A stretch of DNA of 64,000 nt from Selaginella tamariscina (GCA_003024785.1 PUQB01000108.1:62001-126000), one strand, 5' to 3'; positions 13,351 through 24,433 are shown, numbered from the stretch's first letter. Program-made: numbers and translations. The notes: generated by a model from the letters alone, not told the origin.

Positions 13351-15059
13351 ACCAGTCCATTCCTATGTTATGTTACGAGGTTTTCAGCAAAGGCAATGTC
13401 GAGATGAGTTATTCACCGTTAAATAAAGTCGAACAGAGAATTATAAGTGTGGAACTCAATTTAACCAAAAATGAGCATTCAACACGTACGTAAAAGCTAC
13501 TTAAGATGTGCTTAGTGTTAAACACAAATGCATATACTGTATACCTAAAATGTATAAGAATATTCATATGTTATTAGACATGCAGACATGCTTGTAAAAT
13601 ATATCATTTAACATTCAGATGTTCTTCCAGGATTTTCTACGCAAAGCTCTCCTATCTCTCGGTAAGGTTTCTACACAATGAATTTTATACAATTTCTCAA
13701 ACTTTGATAAGCTTCAATTTATCATTTACTGTAATTTTTCATTTTATATTTACAATTTAAACAATAAATATGAAGGATTCAGATTGTATATTAATCTGTA
13801 GTATTTATTACACCCATAATTTTTTTAATTCGTTTGTTATTTTGCACAAAGCTTAATTAATTTATTTTTCACATATTATTACGGATGGACGAAGACGAAT
13901 GAAATGGTGAGTTATCTTCTAACCTTTTTTTTGAATTATCTTTTTTCTAACTCTATTTATTTGAATAACTAAATTTTTCATAGACTCGTTAATGCAACAA
14001 TTATCTAAGGGGATACGTACACCTGATTATGTAATAATAAGTTTCGACACCGTTACGTTGAAAAAAATTTTTACAATACGTCAGCATTCCGTAAGTGTAG
14101 AGACAAATTTTTGAATAACGGTCAATGGTTTTGAAAGTGTGACCACATTCCCAACAATGTATTACATTTTTAATAAATTTCTAATAGGACACACAATTTT
14201 ATCGATGAATGGGAAATCTTAAAAAATCTTTGAAGAATACTTCTTCACAGAAAGTGACGGATCTTAACAAAAGATGTAATTAAAACTTGAAATTACATAG
14301 TAGAAACTTGAATGATTGGCTAAGTCACACACACAATATGTATTTATGTATGTATATATATAAACACACACTCTTTATAATACACATAAGATTATTGGTT
14401 TATAAGGTTGCATTTTATGGTGGCTAATAAAGCTAAATGGAACATATCGTTCGTTACCGTTGAAAATATTTGAAATAATATCATGTAACAGATGGAAGAC
14501 TACAAGGTTCGCCCGTTACAACCTGGGCATATATTAATTTTGGGAGTGGATGCGGAATAGCAAAACAAACTATTTAAGAACGGACACAACACATGTTTAT
14601 GTTCAAATATGTTAGTTTCACACACACACACACATATGTGTGTGTGTGTGTGGTGTGTGTGTGTGTGTGTTTGAGCAGAGCAGAATTTTCAAAATATCAC
14701 GGTCGACCATGTGATAAATAAAGCATGTTTAAATGTATAATTAAGAAAACTTGAAAACATGTGGTACAAAATTTATATTCGAATTACTAACAAAAGACTA
14801 GTTATATATACGTATATCTAATAAATAAAATGTGTTATAACTTTATTAATAGTTGATGAATTCAGTTATATAATATCATGTAAATTATTATTATATATGC
14901 ATTGTCTTATAAGCTCTAAAATACCAATATAACATACATATATATCTCATGAAGTAAAAGAATATTCTGAAAACGTAAATGGTTCTAAACTTTTAGGCTA
15001 CCTGAGCGACAAAGATTTCTAATATTATATTGCTTCCCAGGGAAACATATTGTATAGGT
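13351..15059. other. AT-rich intergenic DNA
   Basis: No gene is visible on either strand. The block 13388-13475 resembles 15060-15145: both have TTCAGCA, then GAGTTATTCACC or GAATTATTCACC, then a TTAAATAAAGT word and GTGGAAC. This ties the interval to the duplicated MIZ1 flanks. Confidence 0.5.
14612..14671. repeat. CA/TG microsatellite with inverted arms
   Basis: A CA run is followed by ATATG and a TG run broken once by GGTG. The two runs are complementary and could fold into a hairpin. No gene lies nearby. Confidence 0.9.
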
Positions 15060-15479
15060 TCCTTCAGCAGACAATGTGTGAATTATTCACCATTAAATAA
15101 AGTTGGACATAAGTGAACATTTGTGGAACACAAACACATTCACATGTACAGAGTAACACATACGCGTGCACACGCACACAGACAAGTACTTGTCCATAAA
15201 TTCTTTTGTTGTGGTTGAAAGTGAGTTTAGACAATGGCAGCCAGGATACATCTTACAAGTGTAATTCAAGACCTCCTCTGGACTAGTAAACTCACGGTCC
15301 TTATCAACCATATTGTTATGAAGTATATCACAGCCATTGATGCTCTTGATTGCACTCAGGATGCGTGGCAAGGGAATCCCGCAGAATCAACGTGATGCGG
15401 ATCTTCATTATTTCATTTCCTGAGAATGCCTCTCTCATCCGGTCCTTGAATGGTCCCGTCGTCCGTACCTGGCCTGAAC
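15060..15479 (-). other. Possible decayed exon remnants near copy B
   Basis: Short minus-strand open stretches of about 60-90 codons overlap here (15371-15093 and 15531-15328), but they lie in different frames and match no family I recognise. The first contains NGCDILHNNMVDKDREF. They could be remains of an unrelated gene carried by the duplication, or chance frames. Confidence 0.2.
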
Positions 15480-16330
15480 CCTTGCAGCTCTTTTCTATAT
15501 AATAAATCAGAGACTCCTCACACACACACACAGTACTTACCCAGACACTTGATGGATTTCAGATTTTCCTGCGGCAAGGGATTTTGTAATTATTTCCGGA
15601 TTGCTGAAAAAATTCGCTGGTCTTGAATCGAATGCTTACCTTGTGGATTCTCAAAGAATCCGAATAGGAACTCTCGTATCGCTCGAAGAGCCCTAATCAG
15701 AATCGCTGTGCCAAAGCATATTCATAGTATCTTTTAATATTCTGGTATATTACACGTATGTACGATTCACATATAAAGTTTTAGCGTATTCTAGTGTATA
15801 TCCACATGTGCTTCTCATACTCACATCTGAAGTATCCTGAACGCTATGGGAATCCCAAAATGACCAAGGTGACTATACAACTTGGGAAATGCGCAACTTA
15901 TCTGGTAATCATTCTTGTGCTGTTTGTGGACGGGCGTGTGCGCGTGTGTGTGAGGGGGGCGGGTTAAGGGCACATAAGCCGTAAGCATTCAAGAAGTAAA
16001 AGAGGGCGACACTATTGGAGGACCAGATGAGACAGAAAATGAACTAGAGAACATCAACAATATTTACCCGTGTGTATGTGTGTGTGATATCGATGTATGT
16101 ATATGTGGTATATATATAACGAATGAAGCTCACTACAAGCATCAAGGAGCTGTGAAGACGCTGATACCCCAACAAGTTCATGAGTTGTGTGCGCGTGCAT
16201 GTATTATATCTTACATAGGTGTATCCTTCCTAACACATTTTTGCCATTGTGGCCTTAGTTGTAACGAGGGGACTCTCTCTCTACACACACACCGTTAGTA
16301 CATGAATTGGTTTTGTACTAACATTTTACA
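15480..16330. repeat. Segmental duplication copy B (diverged)
   Basis: This is a third, more diverged copy of the MIZ1 downstream flank. It shares CCTTGCAGCTCTTTTCT, AATAAATCAGAGACTC, TACTTACCCAGACACTTGAT, CCAAAGCATATTC and, further on, CAAGGAGCTGTGAAGA followed by CATGAGTTGTGTGCGCGTG with copies A and C. No MIZ1 coding sequence is attached. The middle, about 15600-16060, is partly unique. Confidence 0.7.
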
Positions 16331-16668
16331 AGCTTTTGACGTTGCCAAGGATAATTAATTTTTAATAAAGACAACTATATACATAACCTACATAACAATA
16401 ACAAATGATTTATAAATAATAGTTCAACAAACACTTTTCATTACAGCCATAAAATTCCTTTTACATCAAAAGAAAAAATATATATATTAAAAAATGTTTT
16501 ATGAGTTATTTTCTTAAAGATTTTTCAGTTAGTTCAAATAAACTTAATTAAAGCTATGTTGCAATGTGTGTACAACTTAATTATTTAATAATTCTTAATC
16601 ATATTGTTATTCTTAATTTAATAAGTTTATCTAAAGACGAACCCTTAATTAAGTTTAAGATTCGTTAG

Positions 16669-17399
16669 ATAATTTAAAAAAAACCTTGCAGCGCTTTTCT
16701 GTATAATAAATCAGAGACTCAACCTCTCTCACACACAATACTTACCCATGGTTGGTGGATAGAAACTCTCGGCTCGCTCAGCTTGCTCATCTTTGCCGTA
16801 TAAAAGATGCCAAAGCATATTCTCAGCATCTGCTATATGCTGGTATATTCTACTTTGACGGTATGTATCATACATACCGTCAAAGTAGAATATACCAGCA
16901 TATAAGCAGATGTATATACATACATAATGTATGTATATACAGTACAAACATCGAGGAGCTATGAAGAGACTAATAGTCCATGAATTGTGTACGCGTGTAT
17001 GTATTATACCATACGTCCTTCCTTAATGAGGGACTCTCTTTCTCTACACACACGTAGACACCGTTAAGTAGATTGTGGTATGTGATAAGATGGTATTATA
17101 CTACACTTTAAGAGATCCTTGTGTGTGTGCGCTCGCGCGTGCGTGTGTGTGAAGTGGAAAAACACATTCCTCAAGCTCACTGCTCCATTTACATTAAATT
17201 AAGTATGTAACAGCCACTGTTGCATAAGGAGCATGACGAAAACAAGCCTAGTATTATTGCCAGAAAAGCCCCTGTACACATTTCTTGTCCGATTCATAGT
17301 CAGCGCTTTTTATTCCTCTGGCCTGCAACCTTCCAGCACACGTACAGTCAACCTTACGGACCTTCTTGTCCCTAGAGTAAATCAAACGACAGACACTTA
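16669..17399. repeat. Segmental duplication copy C (flank of intact MIZ1)
   Basis: This is the copy joined to the complete MIZ1-like gene. It is collinear with copy A but lacks copy A's AT-rich insert. It has an extra GCCAGAAAAGCCCCTGTACA near 17260 and an inverted duplication at 16826-16912. It probably holds the MIZ1 3' untranslated region. Confidence 0.85.
16826..16912. repeat. Near-perfect inverted repeat, arms about 40 bp
   Basis: The left arm (16826-16867) contains GCTGGTATATTCTACTTTGA. The right arm (16871-16912) is its reverse complement, and the loop is only TCA. Copy A at about 9020-9060 has the sequence once, so this is a local inverted duplication that arose in copy C. Confidence 0.9.
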
Positions 17400-18050
17400 C
17401 TAGATCCTGAGAAAGAAAATGCTCAGCTCCGGTGCACCCGCATGATCCGGATTCATCATATAGAGCGCCTCCGAGTCCCTGGATCCGATTACTCTCTCAA
17501 ACTTCGCCCTCATATACATAAGCTCTCCCTCGAGCTCCTCATCTACTGGAAGAACACCCGCCCCCATTGAAACCGACTGGACAAGTTTCAATATGTGAAC
17601 ATCTGTATCTGTGATTTCTCTCTTCACCGCGTACCCTGTCTTCCTCCCATTGCAATACATTGTCCAGACGAGCTCCTCAAGGATCTTCTTCGGGATGGAT
17701 TTCCGCTCGGTTTCCAGCGCTATCCGGAGAAGACCGGACGACATCTCCTTTACAAGCGAGCTCGTCGGGGTGGCAAGCTCCAAAAGCAGTACCGGATCCG
17801 CTTTCTGATCTTCCTGGACCGCGAAATGGACGTGTCCTCTCCGGTATCCATACAGGGTGCCTGTTACCATGCTACCGGCCGACGGAGACTCGGACGGCCT
17901 CGGCGGTACGGCAAGGAACCTCGTGCAGGGAGTGGCCATGGAGAAAATATTGATCATGCTTCTCAATACGCTTGTGAGGAGTATTCTCTTCCTTCTCCAG
18001 GCGGTGAACCAAGCTCGAGATTTGCATTCCTGGACCTTGACTGTATTCAT
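17400..18050 (-). CDS. MIZ1: MIZ1-like (DUF617) protein
   Basis: This is an intact single-exon gene of 216 codons. The product belongs to the DUF617 / MIZU-KUSSEI1 family, plant proteins known in Arabidopsis for root hydrotropism and linked to ER-associated calcium signalling. Family hallmarks seen in order are VTGTLYGYRRGHVHFAVQED (about residues 63-82), LLLELATPTSSLVKEMSSGL, WTMYCNGRKTGYAVKRE, SMGAGVLP, ELMYMRAKFERVIGSRDSEA and MMNPDHAGAPELSIFFLRI at the end. The basic, low-complexity N-terminus (about 60 residues) is shorter than in many angiosperm members. The first ATG in frame is at 18050; the frame remains open slightly upstream without another ATG. A truncated copy of its 3' end lies at 9618-9763. 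Confidence in the family is high; the role in this plant is inferred. Confidence 0.93.
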   Translation of the reverse strand: MNTVKVQECKSRAWFTAWRRKRILLTSVLRSMINIFSMATPCTRFLAVPPRPSESPSAGSMVTGTLYGYRRGHVHFAVQEDQKADPVLLLELATPTSSLVKEMSSGLLRIALETERKSIPKKILEELVWTMYCNGRKTGYAVKREITDTDVHILKLVQSVSMGAGVLPVDEELEGELMYMRAKFERVIGSRDSEALYMMNPDHAGAPELSIFFLRI

Positions 18051-18104
18051 AATAGACAATCCTATGCTGTACCTTTGCCTTCTGTAGATGGGGAGCTCAT
18101 CTGA

Positions 18105-18830
18105 TATAGGAGAGCTTTTTTTTGTTCTGTTTTCTTTTTAAGACTAACCCGTTGGATATCCTCGAGTATTATCAACGGTCGGATCAGCGTGGGAAGCTGA
18201 CCGTCCGATTCTTTCTTATGCGTGCATTATTATATCATACATCTTGTTTGGATTACTTACATAGAGGTGACATGGTGTGCAGTACCAAAGCAAAAAAATG
18301 TTGGAGAGACATGGGTAGTCATAATTATGTTTACACTTATCATAGTTTGACAAACGATAATGGTTAATAATTGAATTAGTTTGTAATCTTTGTCTCCTGG
18401 CAAGCGTTTTAGCCATGTGTTTGAAAGCCTTGCTGTATTGAATAGTATATGTGTGCGTATTGTCGGCTGGTCTGATCATCTTTGTTTCTTGGCTTATGAG
18501 TCAATCACATCTACAGGTTTTTATTATTACAATCGACACAAAGCACGGAGTTTCTCCTGCTTCATATGATACAAATTTTATATATCCACATCATGAACAA
18601 GCGTGCATGTATGTGTCCGTATATGTATATATACAATGCATGTCAGTCCACATATATATATTATGCATGGGGGTGAGATTAGTTATATATACATGTCCCT
18701 GTATGCAATGCATGTGAGTCTGCATATATATGCAATGTGTTTTACATTCATTAACAGCCACGGTATCAAATGTTAAATATTTGTTAAAGATGGGTCAGTT
18801 ACTGTCGGGCATGTCCTAAACCGTACAATG
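18105..18830. other. Intergenic spacer, MIZ1 promoter side
   Basis: This holds the presumed MIZ1 promoter (left) and the distal PPR1 promoter (right). TATATA and TGCATG words are abundant around 18600-18730. I see no gene. Confidence 0.5.
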
Positions 18831-18837
18831 TACGTTC

Positions 18838-18887
18838 CTTAAACCCTAAACCCTGCGATCTTCTCCGTACAATGTTCCTAAACCCTA
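18838..18887 (+). promoter_or_regulatory. Telo-box-like cluster upstream of PPR1
   Basis: TTAAACCCTAAACCCTGCG is followed by a second CTAAACCCTAAGATG, some 30-75 bp before the PPR1 start codon. AAACCCTA telo-boxes are known in plants from promoters of translation-related and organelle-related genes. A repeated GTACAATGTACG / CCGTACAATGTT word lies around it. The functional role is inferred. Confidence 0.5.
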
Positions 18888-18915
18888 AGATGTTCTCAGG
18901 ATGAATGTGGGTTAG

Positions 18916-20970
18916 ATGCAAACCGAAGGAAAGGAGACGGGAGTGCGGCATTTTGAGAGCTGGACAGTGAAGGGCTTGGCGGAGCTTGTGAGACAATGCG
19001 GGAGAAGGAGAGATTTAGAAGAGGGCAGACGGGTGCACGCGAGGATAAATGCAAGCATAGTTGTTCAGATTGTCTACCTCTACAATCTGCTGATAGAGAT
19101 GTATGGCAAATGCAGGAGCGTGGAGGACGCACGCTCAGTCTTCAATGCGATCACTCGACCCAACGAGTTTACAGGAAACATAATGATCCAGGCATATATC
19201 GAGAATGGGCAACTGGAGGAGGCCAGGAAGATGTTCGAAGTTCTGCCTCAGAAGAACATGGTTACATGGAACTCCCTCGTTGCAGCATATGCCCGGAGAG
19301 GGCTTCTTGTCGAGGCCAAGATGGTGAGCGAGAAAATGTCACTTTGGGATGTTTATCTGGGGACCACTCTGGTCACTGCATACAACCGTGAGGGATGCTT
19401 CAGGGAAGCGAAAGAAACCTTCGATATAATGCCCCATCTGAACGCTGTACTCTGGAACGCGATGCTTACTGCATATGCCCAGTCCGGGCAATTCGAGAAG
19501 GAGAAGGTCATGTTTAAGTTGATGCCACAGCACGATATTGTTTCATGGAACGTACTCATCACTGGGTATGTAAAGTCTAACGACTTGCGGGAAGCCAAGC
19601 GAGTCTTCGAGAAAATGCCAGAGAGAGACGCGATTCCCTGGACCGTTTTGGTTACTGCAAATGCCGAGGTAGGGGATTTGAGAAGCTCTCGGGATGTGTT
19701 CGTAAGAATGCCGATGCACGACGTTGTTTCATGGACTGCCATGTTGCAAGCACATGCAGAGGCTGGAAACCTTCCTGAGGCTAAGAATTTATTTGACAAG
19801 GCTGTAGAGAGGAACGTTGTGTGCTGGACGGCAATGATCGAGGCATTTTCCCAATCCGGGGACTTACTTTCTGTGGAGCAGATGTTCAGTTTGATGCCTA
19901 AGTGGGACTTTATATGTTGGAATGCCATGATAGGTGCATACTCCCGAGGCGGATGCACAACACAGGCTGAGGAACTCTTCCATAAGATGCCTAAACGGAA
20001 CTTAATCTCCTGGAACGCAATGATTGCTGCTTATGCCCCCACGAGGCAAGCTGAGGAAGCCAAGAACACGTTCGAGAAAGCACCTCTTCACGACGTCATC
20101 TCCTGGAATATCATGATTGCCACATACGGCCTCGTGAATGATATATCCAATGCAAGGGCCATGTTCGACGAGATGCCTCAGACGAATACCATCTCGTGGA
20201 ACGCTCTCATATCAAGCTATGCACAGAAGAGGATGATGGACGAAGCAGGGGAGGTCTTCGAGAGAATGCCTGAGAGGAATGTGATATCGTGGACTGCAGT
20301 TTGTGCTGGGTACGCCCAAAGCGGGGATATCGACAAAGCAGGCTTCGCTTTCGAAGCTATGCCTGAGCGGAACTGGATTACATGGACCGCAGTGGTTGCA
20401 TCGTATGCCCAAAACGGGTACCTTCACAATGCGAGAGAGCTTCTAGCGAGCATGCCGCATGCAGAGGTCACTCCCTGGACTGAAATGATCATTGCGTATG
20501 CACAAAACGGGCACAATAAACTTGCGCTGGAAGTTCTTGGGAGTATGCAGCTTGAAGGACTAGCGCCGGAGGAAGGTACCTTTCTTAATATTATGGGAGC
20601 GTGTCGACATGTCGGGTCTGTAGAACAGGGACATGAATGTTTCACTCGCATGGTGGCTGACTGGGGATTGGTACCGAGTTTCGAAGTGTACTGTTCCATG
20701 GTTGATCTTCTGGGACGTGCAGGGGAACTTAGAGACGCCGAGGACCTTATACAGAACATGCCTTACCTCCCTGATGATACAACATGGGGCGCATTGCTTG
20801 GAGCTTGTAGGATGCAGAGTGATGTACAATGTGGAGCTCGGGCTGCTGAACAGGCATTTAAGGCCCGCCCCGAGAACCCTGGGCCATATATTCTCATGGC
20901 TAACATATATGCTGCTGTTGAGATGGAGGAGCAAACTAGATTTATGACTTTAGAAGCTAACTTGGTGTAA
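18916..20970 (+). CDS. PPR1: PLS-type pentatricopeptide repeat protein
   Basis: This is an intact intronless gene of 684 codons. After a short leader (KGLAELVRQCGRRRDLEEGR, then VHARI) it has roughly 17 tandem PPR motifs, most of the 31-residue S type with endings such as MPERNVISWTAVCAGYAQSG. It closes with a C-terminal E-like region (GACRHVGSVEQGHECF, CSMVDLLGRAGELRDAEDLI, WGALLGACR, PENPGPYILMANIYA) and stops without a DYW deaminase domain. PPR proteins bind organellar RNA one base per motif; PLS members with E regions act in C-to-U editing, usually recruiting a DYW partner when they lack one. No clear transit peptide is visible, so the true start could be upstream, although telo-box-like promoter elements lie just before this ATG. 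The target RNA is unknown. Confidence 0.93.
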   Translation: MQTEGKETGVRHFESWTVKGLAELVRQCGRRRDLEEGRRVHARINASIVVQIVYLYNLLIEMYGKCRSVEDARSVFNAITRPNEFTGNIMIQAYIENGQLEEARKMFEVLPQKNMVTWNSLVAAYARRGLLVEAKMVSEKMSLWDVYLGTTLVTAYNREGCFREAKETFDIMPHLNAVLWNAMLTAYAQSGQFEKEKVMFKLMPQHDIVSWNVLITGYVKSNDLREAKRVFEKMPERDAIPWTVLVTANAEVGDLRSSRDVFVRMPMHDVVSWTAMLQAHAEAGNLPEAKNLFDKAVERNVVCWTAMIEAFSQSGDLLSVEQMFSLMPKWDFICWNAMIGAYSRGGCTTQAEELFHKMPKRNLISWNAMIAAYAPTRQAEEAKNTFEKAPLHDVISWNIMIATYGLVNDISNARAMFDEMPQTNTISWNALISSYAQKRMMDEAGEVFERMPERNVISWTAVCAGYAQSGDIDKAGFAFEAMPERNWITWTAVVASYAQNGYLHNARELLASMPHAEVTPWTEMIIAYAQNGHNKLALEVLGSMQLEGLAPEEGTFLNIMGACRHVGSVEQGHECFTRMVADWGLVPSFEVYCSMVDLLGRAGELRDAEDLIQNMPYLPDDTTWGALLGACRMQSDVQCGARAAEQAFKARPENPGPYILMANIYAAVEMEEQTRFMTLEANLV

Positions 20971-21291
20971 TTTTGATTATATTCCGACACACGTACATAC
21001 ATATCTATGTTAGATGGTGTACACACGCTTACGTGCGTATACACTTTGGATTGGACCAGCATGCAAAACAACTGAGTTGTAATCAAGGTATGTTTGAACA
21101 TTTCCACTTGCCCATTTTAACATGCAAAGTCAGGCAAAGTCAGGCAAGTAAGACCCGCATGTGTTGCACACTCAAACTAGTACACCTGTGCTAAACATAT
21201 CTAATACATATCGTATGCGTGTATATACGGCTATAAGAATACATAGATCAATGACTTATACATAGTATATATAGATAATATGTAGATGCAG

Positions 21292-21999
21292 TCAGGACAA
21301 TGGAGACCTGTGAGGAACGCCTTTCCTATGACTCCGAGGTGAAACAAAACGATGCTCATAAGCTATCCCAGGTGTAGTCGGAGTCCCCATCTCGGACAGT
21401 ACGGAATTCGGAGACGGTGGTACGGCCCCAGGCCGAGCACCACCTTCACGCTCATCAAGCACAAGCTGGAGCCTAGGCCTCTTCATTGGCCTGTTGTAAT
21501 GCACATCTTCTTCTTCCTCACGAGCTTTCACATTGTCGGATGCATATTGATCATCTGAAGACTTACCTACAATTGCAGTCTCATCGTAACCAGCAGTCAC
21601 GCATGCAAGCTTGCAACTGATAGAACAAAACCTCACAGGATCCGAGATGCTCCTCCCACAGATCTCACAGCACCTGATGCACCCCTTTGTCGCCTTAGAC
21701 TGCGGTCTGCTTAGGAGAAACACGATCTTTGCACCATTGATTGTATACGGTTGAATGCTTGCAGTGTCGAGCAGCTTGTGTATGTCATTGATACGCACTG
21801 CGTCCATGTGTGAGGCTCTCCTTACTTGCAGTGTTGTGTGATCCGTGTGAGCCTGCAAGCCTGTGTGACAAAGAGGCCCCTCGCAGCAATCCACACAGAA
21901 GTGATTCCTCTCATTTTTTGTAGAGACGTGATCCTTGCAGGGAGAGAAATAGCTTCCCTCGAGAAATGCTCTCAGCCAAGTGGGTATCTCAGCAACCAT
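21292..21999 (-). CDS. PLATZ zinc-binding transcription factor
   Basis: This is an intact single open frame of 235 codons. The product is a PLATZ (plant AT-rich sequence and zinc-binding) protein, a plant-specific nuclear DNA-binding family generally linked to repression at A/T-rich DNA. Hallmarks are the N-terminal WLRAFLEGSYFSPCKDH, then CVDCCEGPLCHTGLQAHTDH with paired Cys/His ligands, QVRRASHMDAVRINDIHKLL, and the second cluster GCIRCCEICGRSISDP followed by RFCSISCKL. The C-terminal third is acidic then basic and Ser/Pro-rich (PMKRPRLQLVLDEREGG, a possible nuclear localisation signal). Length matches the family's usual 200-260 residues. Many angiosperm PLATZ genes have introns; none is needed here. 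The start at 21999 is the natural MVAEIPTWL-like start. Confidence 0.94.
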   Translation of the reverse strand: MVAEIPTWLRAFLEGSYFSPCKDHVSTKNERNHFCVDCCEGPLCHTGLQAHTDHTTLQVRRASHMDAVRINDIHKLLDTASIQPYTINGAKIVFLLSRPQSKATKGCIRCCEICGRSISDPVRFCSISCKLACVTAGYDETAIVGKSSDDQYASDNVKAREEEEDVHYNRPMKRPRLQLVLDEREGGARPGAVPPSPNSVLSEMGTPTTPGIAYEHRFVSPRSHRKGVPHRSPLS

Positions 22000-22392
22000 T
22001 GCTACAAAGAAAATGGCTTAACTGGGCATCTGCTGCATTACGCACATTCCTCACTAGATCTTGCTCGATGTATCTCGGATCGCTACAATGGTTTTGGTGG
22101 AAGAATGCAAGGAGAAACCCAATATAACCAAGTGAAAAAATTCGCAAGGATCGAGCAGGAAAGAGAGATGGAATATATAAAGAGGAAGAAGAAGAAGCCG
22201 AGAATAGAAGGAATGTAAGCCAGTTCGCCATGGCGTATGCGTATGGAGCCTGGAAATAGTAGGAAGTGGTGACGAAGCTTATGGCTGGTAAGCTTGTTCA
22301 TGCATGCTTTCCCTTAACAACACGTCTTAACATCCGGAAAACATGCAGCTTTTTTTATTGACTTAACTCTGGTAAAAAATATTTAACATAAT
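22000..22392. other. Spacer between PLATZ and LIP1p
   Basis: This is probably the PLATZ promoter and 5' leader plus the 3' end of the lipoyl synthase gene. I see no further gene. Confidence 0.5.
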
Positions 22393-24115
22393 CTATGCTT
22401 GCTCTTTTTTCTCTTCCTTCCTCTGCTTTCTTAACATGCTCTCCACGAAGAATTCCCCAGCCCTATATGAGGATCGCACCTGAAAGAAACGTGTGTGGGT
22501 GTGTGGGTGTGTGTGTGTGTGTGATGCCTACCAAAGGACCGCTTGCAACATAACGAAAGCCCACTCCGTTTTCTCCATATTCTTTCCAGTAGTTGAATTT
22601 CTCAGGTTCTATGTACTCTTTCACCGTCAAGTGCAAGGGGGTTGGCTGCATTTCACATAGTCTATACATGTGTGTACCAAATGACATACGGATGCATGCA
22701 TACGTATATATATACCTGTAAATATTGGCCAAAGGTCATAATGTCGACACCAATTGCCTTAAGATCGTGCAAAGCTTCTTTAACCTCATCGTCTTTCTCA
22801 CCTAGTCCTAACATGATTGATGACTTTGTAAATAGTCCCGGCTTCACCTCCTTCGCATGCTTCAAGACTCCTAAACTCTGGTCATAACTGAGAAAAGAAA
22901 GTGTGAATAAACAAATAGTAAGTTACACACTGCTATAATATTATCCCTATGTAATACACATACGCAACTTACCCTGCTCTTGGATCACGGACGATTCTTT
23001 GAAGGCGTTTAACAGTTTCAATGTTATGAGCAAACACATCCAGACCGCTCGTTGCAACTGTGGTGATTGCCTCACGATCGCCTCTAAAATCTGATACTAA
23101 ACATTCTACCAGAATATCTGGCTTCATTTCCTGTATAAACTCCATCAAGAACAGCACACACACACACACACACAGACCTTTAAGATCTTAACAGTTTCCG
23201 CAAAATGGTTACTTCCACCATCTGGCATATCATCCCGGTCTACGCTGGTCATAACGATATATCCTACCCTGCACAGAGACTAAACGTGTACAAAGAAACA
23301 AATGCACACACAGATTGCAATATAGTGTAACGCGGCCTCATGACTATACATGGATGACAATGCATACACAATACGCTGCATACATTATCACAAAAGAAAA
23401 AGATGCTGATTTTGTTTAGTTTTCGTGCACAAACACACATACTATTCAAGTTAGTTAGGATATAGTCTGTCTGTGTACATACTAGTGAGTAAGCTTACCC
23501 CCATTCAACAATAGCTTCTGCAGTGTTCTTAGGCTCCTCTGGATTTGGAGGAGCCGGACTTCTGCTTGTTTTCACTGCACAGAACCGACATCCACGAGTG
23601 CATGTATCCCCCAACAACATAATTGTAGCTGTTCCAATTCCATGCTCTCCTCCACCATTCCAGCACTGGAACAAACGATCCCAAATGAAAACACACACAC
23701 AAGTATACACTTTCTATCAGAACCACCACAAAAAGAAACTATGGACAGTAAATGCCCAATGTGGGCATTTGTAGCATACCTCACCAATGTTGGGACAACG
23801 AGCTTCCTCACAGACAGTGTTCAGCTTAAGCTTCGACAGGGAGCTTTTAAGCTTCTGGTACATCAAGCCGCTGTCCGGCGCACGCTGCCGAAGCCAATCC
23901 GGCTTCTTCACAGACGAATCCCGCCCCGTGTGCAATCCCATCCCACCAGGATATGGATTCTCCTTCTTAACCTTAGATTCAAACAGTCCATGGGAAACAG
24001 AATTCTTCTGTTTCTCAACCTCAGAAGGATCATGCTGCACAGAAGCTTTCCCTGGTTGACAGTATACCCGAATTGCGGGAGATTGACATCTCCCAAAAGG
24101 CAGCAGAGCCTCCAT
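22393..24115 (-). CDS. LIP1P: Plastidial lipoyl synthase
   Basis: Seven exons join cleanly: 24115-23780, 23665-23499, 23268-23178, 23130-22973, 22887-22716, 22645-22532 and 22479-22393. They give 1125 bp, or 374 codons plus stop, with GT-AG borders and matching phases throughout. The enzyme is a radical-SAM protein that inserts two sulfurs into octanoyl groups to make lipoate, needed for plastid pyruvate dehydrogenase. The auxiliary cluster cysteines [12 protein letters not shown] span the exon 1/2 junction; the radical-SAM motif CTRGCRFC is in exon 2. Other signatures are [70 protein letters not shown] and [17 protein letters not shown]. It matches the plastid (LIP1p) rather than the mitochondrial subtype ([17 protein letters not shown]). 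The first about 40 residues are a plausible transit peptide. Introns carry GT or CA microsatellites. No frame problem is seen. Confidence 0.95.
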
Positions 24116-24433
24116 AGCCTGTTCACGGTGCCCAATGTTCCCAATGTACCCTAAACCTCCCTTTTGTACGTATATTCCAAGGTCTTCAAGAATATGTATG
24201 CACGTATTACATTGTGTATGTGTATGTGTATGTACACGGTTGTGTACGTATAATATACATACACACTTACTGTATTCCATTCTCAAACTTAAAAAGAGTT
24301 TTCCCACTCATTGGAACACACACGCACACAAACAAACATAGAGAGACACACAGTGAGGGGACACCTGTTACAGTCAGCCGATAAATTAGAAATACGTAAC
24401 TATTCAAGACGCAAGCATCTCTAGTCGAACTCC
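24116..24433. promoter_or_regulatory. Divergent promoter, LIP1p and glycosyltransferase
   Basis: Only 318 bp separate the start codons of two divergently transcribed genes, so their promoters must be shared or interleaved. The interval contains a GTAT/GTGT-rich stretch near 24205-24260 and CACACACGC words near 24318. Confidence 0.5.

Noticed and set aside
17595-18104. Plus-strand open frame of 169 codons
   Set aside because: It is antisense to the intact MIZ1-like gene, whose minus-strand protein is clearly conserved.
19353-19958. Minus-strand open frame of 201 codons inside PPR1
   Set aside because: Repetitive PPR codons produce a periodic antisense frame; the same effect occurs in PPR2, PPR3 and PPR4.
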